Shown here: positions 57,473-64,000 of the stretch, one piece after another
Numbering within the stretch: the stretch's first letter is position 1
Layout of the letters: each line of letters begins with the position of its first letter
The notes under the pieces: model-generated
Database searches by the model: none
Told to the model about the DNA's origin: nothing
Seen by the model: the letters and a program-made list of their open reading frames with translations, nothing else
NCBI GenBank assembly: GCA_030065015.1
Contig: JASJDU010000003.1
Span: forward strand, 1-64,000
Length of the DNA stretch: 64,000 nt
Direction of reading: 5' to 3'
DNA from: Candidatus Caenarcanales bacterium
Lineage (GTDB): Bacteria; Cyanobacteriota; Vampirovibrionia; Caenarcaniphilales; Caenarcanaceae
Translations under genes and position numbers: made by a program

Positions 57473-58735
57473 TTAATAACGGTTAATCTTCATCCCACTT
57501 TTATTCATTTTCAAAAAACCGATGAGCTCAAGATAGTTTTGAGGTTTAAAGACATTTTGTTTTAAATTTTGTTTTAAATCTTCTGTAAATTCACCACTCA
57601 AAATTTCTGGCTCAATACCAGCTTTACTGGTGTTGGATTGAACAGCATAACAGTCAATTTCTTTTGTCTTCTTTAAGGCATTAAAAAAACTGCTTCCCAT
57701 CCAACAATCTTTCGGCCCAATGAATGAGGTTAAATTATGCAAAGTTAAGTCTCCAAGCAGAACATCTTCTTTCTCAACAAGTTGCGGTGCTCTACTCAAT
57801 CCCTTCAAAACGGATGGCAAAAAGCTGTAGCTAGTAATTTCTGGGCTCACCCGTGAATCGATTTCTTTTCCTAAATTCTCTTCATCAATATTCAATGGAA
57901 AGCTTGGGGCATGTGCGCAGGGTATCAAAAACTTCTTTGTAATAGTGTGAGAAAGCAATGCTTCGATTCCACCGATCGGATCGGGTCCACTACCTTGTAA
58001 ATAGTCTGTATCCAAGTTATTCAATTCTTCATTCCAATAAGTGACAATTGCAATCGCTTCCGCCCCTCTTTGAATTATTTTTCGTGCTGATTTAATTAAT
58101 GATTCGGGGTTGTTTATAAACCCACTAGAGCAACCGCCTTCTAGAACCTTAATTTCTGGAGAAATACTTTCCTCGGTAGTTTCATAACCGAGAAAATCTA
58201 TTCCCCAAATCTCTTCGGCCGCTTTTACTGTTTGCAATTCTTTCCATAGAGTGTCTTTCGGTAAATTTTTGTCAAAAATTACTCCTAATTTGTTTTGCCT
58301 TACCGGCCTCAACCCAATTCTCGATTTCATAAACAAATCGATTGCAGCTCCTTCAACGTAAAGAGTGTTCTCGGAGATGTTTTGCCAAGCACCACCGTTA
58401 GTAACATTGGGATTTACTATTAAATAGTCGAACTCGCTGGATACCAAGTTTGTAACTAAATTTGCATCTCCACCAAAACCACCAACTGAACAAGCAATAC
58501 CAGTGGGAATTATCATTGCTCCAATTGTCTTTTCAGAGTATTTCTTTTTAATTCTAGATAAATCCTTTGCTTCGATGGGATAGGGAGTTGGATAGGCTTC
58601 AACTAAAATTTCTTTGTTTAATTCATCGTAACTAATTCCGCCCCACCTTAAAATATCTTCACTCTTGAACTTTTCACAAATTATCTCTTCTATATTCTGT
58701 TTTTTAAGATTAGCCGTTCTAAGTTTGATAAGCAC
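57473..58735 (-). CDS. DUF3326-family protein
   Basis: Conserved protein of 420 aa that I recognise as the DUF3326 family, widespread in cyanobacteria and plant chloroplast-lineage proteins but without assigned function. Recognisable blocks are the IPTGIACSVGGFGGDA motif, NVTNGGAWQNISENTLYVEG, GLRPVRQNKLGVIFD, EGGCSSGFI, a GPDPIGGIEALLSH segment and a DLTLHNLTS stretch. Its small-residue-rich glycine motifs suggest a ligand-binding or catalytic protein. The start is GTG. It supports cyanobacterial-lineage ancestry. Confidence 0.85.
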   Translation of the reverse strand: MLIKLRTANLKKQNIEEIICEKFKSEDILRWGGISYDELNKEILVEAYPTPYPIEAKDLSRIKKKYSEKTIGAMIIPTGIACSVGGFGGDANLVTNLVSSEFDYLIVNPNVTNGGAWQNISENTLYVEGAAIDLFMKSRIGLRPVRQNKLGVIFDKNLPKDTLWKELQTVKAAEEIWGIDFLGYETTEESISPEIKVLEGGCSSGFINNPESLIKSARKIIQRGAEAIAIVTYWNEELNNLDTDYLQGSGPDPIGGIEALLSHTITKKFLIPCAHAPSFPLNIDEENLGKEIDSRVSPEITSYSFLPSVLKGLSRAPQLVEKEDVLLGDLTLHNLTSFIGPKDCWMGSSFFNALKKTKEIDCYAVQSNTSKAGIEPEILSGEFTEDLKQNLKQNVFKPQNYLELIGFLKMNKSGMKINRY

Positions 58736-58884
58736 TTTTTCAAGATATATTTGGATTGTGGATTATTATTACAGACTGAGAAGCAATATATTTGTTTTAA
58801 AAGAGTATTTGTGGGACTGTTCTTTATCTAATTAGCCAATTTCCTATTTCTTTGCATTTTGCAGCCTCTCTCCATCTCAGATCG

Positions 58885-59388
58885 TTAGAATTCTATTGTC
58901 TTCATATGAAGAAACGCCAAGTCTCTTTTTTTATCTATAAATTCAATAGAATTGCCATCTAAAATAAAGCTTTCCGCTTCAACAATTCCGCTTGAATTGA
59001 CAAGTTCTGCAAATAAGCTTTTCTCAATCTCTCTATGGAATTTCTTCAACAATGCAATATCACTTATTAATTCATTCTCAAATCCAATTTCTCTTTTCAT
59101 TTCTTTTATTGCGAGTTTCAACTTCTTATTAATAACGAATTGCCCAGATAATCGTCCATCTAAAGAAGCAAACTTTATTCTCTGTCCAATTTTTGAAGAT
59201 GTGAGCTTCTGAAGATTCAACTGATATCTTTCAACCTGTCCTTCAATGCCTAAGTTCTTAGAATATGAAACTTGGCCAATACTGAAAATTAATGAGAAAC
59301 AAATTATAAGGAAGAAAAGAAAGCTCTTTAAGAAACTTTGTAAGAATATTAAAGAGCTTTCTTTCATTGCAAAGCTCTGAATAATCAT
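58885..59388 (-). CDS. exported small protein, 167 aa
   Basis: Unrecognised. A hydrophobic N-terminus (FLKSFLFFLIICFSLIFSIG) looks like a signal peptide or anchor; an ATG at residue 8 is an alternative start. The mature region is helical and charged with LNLQKLTSSKIGQRIKF, then a domain with IEAESFILDGNSIEF-like beta strands near the end. It precedes DUF3326 on the same strand with a 149-base gap. The function is unknown. Confidence 0.55.
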   Translation of the reverse strand: MIIQSFAMKESSLIFLQSFLKSFLFFLIICFSLIFSIGQVSYSKNLGIEGQVERYQLNLQKLTSSKIGQRIKFASLDGRLSGQFVINKKLKLAIKEMKREIGFENELISDIALLKKFHREIEKSLFAELVNSSGIVEAESFILDGNSIEFIDKKRDLAFLHMKTIEF

Positions 59389-59494
59389 GCATTTTGTTAT
59401 AAGTATTTCATAATAAATTGATTCCCAATCAAGAAGCGTAAGACATGTTAAAAGACGGTATTAACTCTTAACCCAGGGGAAATGGGAAAACTTG

Positions 59495-62400
59495 TTAGTT
59501 CTTGCTAATTTGCATTTGATATTGGTTTTGATATTCTTGCAAGGATTTTATAGAAAATTCCATTCTATTTTTAGCCAATGATTGAAGAGCCTGAGACGTT
59601 GCCTCGGCTCCAGCAATAGTGGTAATTAGAGGTAAATCCATAAGAATTGCTAAAGCTCTCATAGACATATTATCTTGAATGGCTTCGTTTCCTTTAGGAA
59701 TATTTATGATTATCGAGATTTTCTTTTCGGTTAAAAAATTCAAGATATTGGGCTCTTTTTCTTTTGCTTTTCTAACCATAGTGGATTTGATTCCGTGATC
59801 ATTTAAAAACTTAAAAGTACCCTCTGTACAATAAATTAAAAACTGTAAATCCTCGAAGGTTTTGGCAATTTCAATTAATGTTTCACCTTTATCTTTATCG
59901 TTAACACTCAGGAACACCGTTCTTCCCCATAGAATGTTCTGCCCAGCGGAAATTTGACCCTTTGCAAATGCCAAACCGAGTTGACTATCTATTCCCATAA
60001 CTTCACCCGTAGAACGCATTTCAGGTCCAAGAGCAATTTGGCAGCCGGGAAATTTTTTAAAAGGCAAAACAACTTCCTTAACTGCAACAACCTTTTCTTT
60101 TGCAAACTCTTTCAAAGAAAACTCTGGAAGTACACCAGTAATCTTTAGCTCTTCAATGGTTTTCCCTAGCATCAATTTAGTGCCAATTTTAGCCCATGGA
60201 ATTCCTGTAACCTTAGAAACAAAGGGAATAGTCCGAGAAGCTCTAGGATTAACTTCGATAACATAAACAGAACCGTTCTTTAAGGCAAACTGAATATTCA
60301 TGAGTCCAACAACCTGTAATTCTTTAGCAAGCAGTTTGGTTGCCTCAACCAGAGAATCAATTTGTTCTTCACTTAAAGTATGAGGTGGTAAAACGCATGA
60401 ACTATCACCACTATGAATACCTGCTCTTTCAATATGTTCTAATATTCCTGCAACAATTGTTTCCTTGGTATCGGATACAGCATCAACATCAACCTCAATT
60501 GCATCATCCAAGAACTTATCAATTAAAACCGGCCAAACAATACCCGATTTACTCATAGATTCTAGCCAATTGTTCAACTCTTTGGAGTTATAAACAATTT
60601 GCATAGATTGTCCACCCAACACATGGCTTGGTCTTACTAAAACGGGGTAACCAACTTTAGCCGCAAGTTCCTGAACTTGTTCTGGCTTATTGGCGATTGC
60701 GCTTGGGGGTTGTTTTAAGCCTAGTTTTTCTACAATCTTATTGAATTCATAACGATTTTCCGCTCTTTCAATTTGTGAGACTTGAGTCCCTAAAATCCTT
60801 ACTCCACATTGTTCAATTTCTTTCGCAATATTCAACGGAGTTTGTCCTCCAAGCTGAACTATTGCTCCAATAGGATTTTCTTGTTTCCAAATTTCTAAGA
60901 CATCTTCAGTTGTAATAGGTTCAAAATAGAGCCTATCTGAAGTATCAAAATCAGTTGATACTGTCTCCGGGTTTGAATTTATCATTATTGATTCAAACCC
61001 TGTTTCTCTTATTGCCATACTGGCGTGAACGCAACAGTAGTCAAACTCTATTCCTTGTCCAATTCTATTCGGTCCACCTCCAATGATTATTACTTTGTCC
61101 TTCTTGGTTTTTAAAATTTCATTTTCAGTCTCATAGGTTGAATAATAATAAGGGGTATAAGATTCAAACTCTGCAGAGCAAGTATCAACCATTTTAAATA
61201 CTGGTTTGATTGATAACTCATCTCTTTTTTCTCTGACCAGTATTTCGTTTACAGAAAAAATATCGGCTAACTGCTTATCTCCAAAACCTAAGGATTTAAT
61301 TTCCACCCAGTCTTCAAAGGAAAGTTTATCTATATCTTTTACGTTGTTTTTTAAATATAAATATTTTCCAAATATATTTTCTAAGTGTTTTGTAAACCAC
61401 AAATCAATTCTTGTAATTTGAGATATTTCTTCAGCATTTAAGCCCAAATCAAAGGCCCACCAAAGTTGTCTCACTCTATCTGGAGATGGTTTCTTGAGGT
61501 GATTCTCAATCGACTTTTTGTCCAATCCTTTTGGTAAAGGGAAAGGCCCAAAACCAACAATGTTTTTCTCTAAACTTCTCAAAGCTTTTTGGAAAGACTC
61601 ACAAAATGTTCTTCCAATAGACATTGCTTCTCCTACCGATTTCATTTGAGTCCCAAGAATTCTTTCCGCTCCAACAAATTTTTCAAAAGCAAATCGTGGG
61701 ATCTTGGTTACTACATAGTCGATGGTCGGTTCAAAAGCGGCTTTTGTATTTTTTGTTATTTCATTGGGAAGTTCATCTAACGTGTATCCGACAGAGAGTT
61801 TTGCTGCAATCTTAGCAATTGGATAACCGGTTGCCTTGCTAGCAAGAGCGCTGGATCTGCTGACCCTGGGATTCATCTCGATAATAATTATCTTGCCATT
61901 TTGAGGGTTAACTGCAAATTGAATATTAGATCCACCGCATTCAACTCCTATGGCTCTAATTAATTTAATGGCTTGATCTCTTAAATTCTGATATTCATAA
62001 TCACTCAATGTTTGTGCCGGAGCAACAGTAATAGAGTCACCAGTATGCACACCCATCGGGTCAAAATTCTCGATGGAACAGATAATAATTACATTATCTG
62101 CAAGATCTCTAACAACTTCCAGCTCATATTCTTTCCATCCAGTTAAATCTTCCTCAAGAAGCACTTGGCTGGTTGGACTTTCCCGGAGGGCACTTCTAAC
62201 CATTTTTTCAAATTCATCTTGATCGTAAGCAACCCCACCACCGCTGCCACCTAAAGTAAAAGCTGGTCTTAAAATGATTGGGAATCCTATTTCTTGAGAT
62301 ACTTTTAAAGCTTCATCAAAGTTAGTAACCGTTTGGGACTTCGCTGAATTTAAACCGATATCACTAACAACTTGTTTAAAAAGTGCTCTATCTTCAGCTA

Positions 62401-62773
62401 ATTTAATGGAATTGAGTTTAGCTCCAATCAATTCAACTTTATATTTCTCTAAAGTTCCATCTTCAGCTAAAGATACTGCAACGTTTAGGCTCGTCTGACC
62501 GCCCATAGTGGGTAAAATTGCATCCGGTTTCTCCCTTACGATAATTTGTCTTACTATTTCTGGAGTGATTGGCTCAATATAAGTTCTATCTGCCAACTCC
62601 GGATCAGTCATTATTGTTGCAGGATTTGAGTTGATTAAAATTACTTCGAACCCTTCATCTTTTAATGCTTTACATGCTTGAGTTCCAGAATAATCGAACT
62701 CACAAGCCTGACCTATTACAATTGGCCCAGCACCTATTACTAATATTTTTTTTAAATTAGTTCTTTTTGGCAT
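59495..62773 (-). CDS. carB: carbamoyl-phosphate synthase large subunit
   Basis: Makes carbamoyl phosphate for pyrimidine and arginine synthesis. At 1092 aa it has both ATP-grasp halves: [21 protein letters not shown] at the N-terminus and [19 protein letters not shown] in the second, [10 protein letters not shown] and the [11 protein letters not shown] loops, [22 protein letters not shown] and [18 protein letters not shown], and the allosteric MGS-like domain at the end ([12 protein letters not shown] to TTIAGAEAT). carA is not nearby. The ATG at 62773 starts MPKRTNLKK, typical of the family. Confidence 0.97.
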   Translation of the reverse strand: MPKRTNLKKILVIGAGPIVIGQACEFDYSGTQACKALKDEGFEVILINSNPATIMTDPELADRTYIEPITPEIVRQIIVREKPDAILPTMGGQTSLNVAVSLAEDGTLEKYKVELIGAKLNSIKLAEDRALFKQVVSDIGLNSAKSQTVTNFDEALKVSQEIGFPIILRPAFTLGGSGGGVAYDQDEFEKMVRSALRESPTSQVLLEEDLTGWKEYELEVVRDLADNVIIICSIENFDPMGVHTGDSITVAPAQTLSDYEYQNLRDQAIKLIRAIGVECGGSNIQFAVNPQNGKIIIIEMNPRVSRSSALASKATGYPIAKIAAKLSVGYTLDELPNEITKNTKAAFEPTIDYVVTKIPRFAFEKFVGAERILGTQMKSVGEAMSIGRTFCESFQKALRSLEKNIVGFGPFPLPKGLDKKSIENHLKKPSPDRVRQLWWAFDLGLNAEEISQITRIDLWFTKHLENIFGKYLYLKNNVKDIDKLSFEDWVEIKSLGFGDKQLADIFSVNEILVREKRDELSIKPVFKMVDTCSAEFESYTPYYYSTYETENEILKTKKDKVIIIGGGPNRIGQGIEFDYCCVHASMAIRETGFESIMINSNPETVSTDFDTSDRLYFEPITTEDVLEIWKQENPIGAIVQLGGQTPLNIAKEIEQCGVRILGTQVSQIERAENRYEFNKIVEKLGLKQPPSAIANKPEQVQELAAKVGYPVLVRPSHVLGGQSMQIVYNSKELNNWLESMSKSGIVWPVLIDKFLDDAIEVDVDAVSDTKETIVAGILEHIERAGIHSGDSSCVLPPHTLSEEQIDSLVEATKLLAKELQVVGLMNIQFALKNGSVYVIEVNPRASRTIPFVSKVTGIPWAKIGTKLMLGKTIEELKITGVLPEFSLKEFAKEKVVAVKEVVLPFKKFPGCQIALGPEMRSTGEVMGIDSQLGLAFAKGQISAGQNILWGRTVFLSVNDKDKGETLIEIAKTFEDLQFLIYCTEGTFKFLNDHGIKSTMVRKAKEKEPNILNFLTEKKISIIINIPKGNEAIQDNMSMRALAILMDLPLITTIAGAEATSQALQSLAKNRMEFSIKSLQEYQNQYQMQISKN

Positions 62774-62973
62774 TCCAAGGAATAAATATTACCTTATATT
62801 TACTTGATATAAAAAATAAAGCAAAACCTTGAACTGAATAATAATCTTTCATGAACTTAAAAAAACAAGATTAATCATTGTTAAATCTAGGTTAGTACTA
62901 CTTACTTTTTGTGAGAAATAATTGTTGTATTCTATTTTCAAGGGGTGTAATAAAGTTAGGTTAAATAAAAAAT

Positions 62974-63861
62974 ATGAATAAAAGTATTATTTCTTTCACT
63001 CTTGCTTTATTGGTCTCTCAGAACTTATTGTGCTTTGGATTTGAGAAAACTCAATCAGAAGAACTAACGAAAAAATACCAAGACAATCCTCAAGCGAAAG
63101 CTACTAGTGTTGAAGAGCTCTTTTTTCGTGGTTTAGTCAAACAAATACAGGGTAATCACGAATTTGCGATTGAGGATTATAACAAGGTACTCTCTCTGGA
63201 AGCAGATGACCAAGATACTTTAGCTAATAGATGTGGGTTATTTACTGAACTAGAGAAATATCAAAATGCAATTGCTGATTGTCTCAAAGCAATATCTTTA
63301 GGTGGAGAAAATTCAGATGCAATTTATTTCAATCTAGGACTTGCACAACAACAATCCGGAGACTTTTCTAGTGCCTTAAAATCTTTTCAGGAATTTAGAG
63401 GTTATGCACAAAAAAATAAAGATATAAATCTCATTGAAAAAGCTGATAGTAGAGTTGATTTAATTCAGAGAGCCCTGAAAGGTCAAATAACAAAATCATC
63501 AGTTAATGATTATTTCAAAGCCAACGATGAATCCTTAAAAGGGAATTTAGAGCAGGCTGCTAATTTGTACCAAAGATCAATAAGAATATCTCCCAACTTT
63601 GCAGAAGCCTATCTTGAATTGGCAAATATAAACGCAATGCAAAAAAATTATGATTCAGCCTTTGCAAACTACAAACAGGCTGAAAAAATCAATCCAAGTC
63701 TGCTAGCAATATACAATAATCGTGCAGCAGTATGGATTCAATATAAGAAAGACTATAAGTCAGCTAAAAAGGACCTAAAAAAAGCCAAATCTGTAGCCAA
63801 GGATAAAGGCCAAAAAGATGTAATTAAATACTTTGAAGAAGCAATTAAACAGTTGGAGTAA
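62974..63861 (+). CDS. exported TPR-repeat protein
   Basis: Protein of 295 aa with a signal peptide (IISFTLALLVSQNLLCFG) followed by about six tetratricopeptide repeats. Examples are SVEELFFRGLVKQIQGNHEFAIEDYNKVL in pieces, ALKSFQEFRGYAQ, and LEQAANLYQRSIRISPNFAEAYLELANIN. These repeats mediate protein contacts in the periplasm or envelope. It is divergent from carB across 200 bases. No partner gene is visible. Family membership is strong, function unknown. Confidence 0.85.
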   Translation: MNKSIISFTLALLVSQNLLCFGFEKTQSEELTKKYQDNPQAKATSVEELFFRGLVKQIQGNHEFAIEDYNKVLSLEADDQDTLANRCGLFTELEKYQNAIADCLKAISLGGENSDAIYFNLGLAQQQSGDFSSALKSFQEFRGYAQKNKDINLIEKADSRVDLIQRALKGQITKSSVNDYFKANDESLKGNLEQAANLYQRSIRISPNFAEAYLELANINAMQKNYDSAFANYKQAEKINPSLLAIYNNRAAVWIQYKKDYKSAKKDLKKAKSVAKDKGQKDVIKYFEEAIKQLE

Positions 63862-63910
63862 ATAATTCTTATATCTGACTCTAGAAGGCAATGCCGCAAT
63901 TACCAATTCT

Positions 63911-64000
63911 TTAATATTCAGTATTCACTTTAAATTGGTGAACATGATGATTTTGTTCTCCAGCTTTTACAATTCCCCAAATGTTGAATGTGATTGATAA
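63911..64000 (-). CDS. C-terminus of a gene running off the right edge
   Basis: On the minus strand a frame enters from the window edge and ends with a TAA at 63911-63913, giving ITFNIWGIVKAGEQNHHVHQ and a short charged end. The His-rich, amphipathic content and lack of stops look like a genuine C-terminal segment, but only about 29 codons are seen and no family is recognisable. Confidence 0.4.
   Translation of the reverse strand, partial: LSITFNIWGIVKAGEQNHHVHQFKVNTEY

Overview
The window looks like a chromosomal segment of an AT-rich (about one third G+C by eye), Gram-negative-type bacterium. Best guess is a non-photosynthetic relative of the Cyanobacteria (Vampirovibrionia/Melainabacteria type). 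Reasons: lipid A and fatty-acid genes (fabZ-lpxA) and an MlaE-type lipid permease imply an outer membrane; a DUF3326 protein and an Mrp ATPase with the cyanobacterial-style APDTG segment in place of a CPxC pair point to the cyanobacterial lineage; no photosynthesis gene is present. A complex I NuoN/NdhB subunit, a glutathione reductase and a UbiB-like kinase suggest respiratory, oxygen-exposed life. The taxonomic call is inference from recalled family knowledge.

Layout. 0-9 kb: a partial zinc-ribbon ORF at the edge, a disulfide oxidoreductase/TVP38 pair, UbiB kinase, a DegT aminotransferase, TrhO, tRNA-Trp and a glycine-zipper envelope protein. 8.7-20 kb: mostly minus strand, with an M23 peptidase coupled to a degenerate Ppx/GppA-like protein, an exported Cys/Pro-rich protein with a long leader, rhodanese-mrp, a methyltransferase, purT, an O-antigen-ligase-like protein and mtnP. 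20-30 kb: a TFIIB-type zinc-ribbon protein, LemA and an M48 protease carrying its own zinc ribbon; fabZ-lpxA; tRNA-Leu-infC; lepB and pheT; a PilZ protein and grpE. 30-36 kb: two small membrane-protein genes behind a duplicated 42-bp upstream element, glutathione reductase, a GH15 glycosidase and a SpoIIAA-like protein. 36-46.6 kb: def, a Tad/Flp-type pilus group (cpaB, an N-domain protein, secretin), ligA, ccdA, an NlpC/P60 hydrolase and gyrB. 46.6-48.7 kb: a decayed patch with a nonsense-interrupted ORF, a frameshifted 2OG-Fe(II) oxygenase and a frameshifted GNAT acetyltransferase. 48.7-64 kb: a translationally coupled 48-aa mini-gene, two lineage-specific envelope proteins, an MlaE permease, nuoN, hisH overlapping tail-to-tail with a maltokinase-like pseudokinase, purD, DUF3326, carB and a TPR protein.

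Most genes are housekeeping and scattered singly: hisH without hisF, carB without carA, pheT without pheS, nuoN without other nuo genes, and cpaB/secretin without tadA-C. This fits a genome with little operon conservation. Several genes use TTG starts, three of them with a convincing Shine-Dalgarno sequence.

No CRISPR array, rRNA, prophage or complete insertion sequence was seen. The most unusual items are the two family members that seem to have lost catalytic residues (Ppx/GppA-like and maltokinase-like), the duplicated upstream element, the two A-tract frameshifts in neighbouring genes, and the coupled 48-aa ORF.
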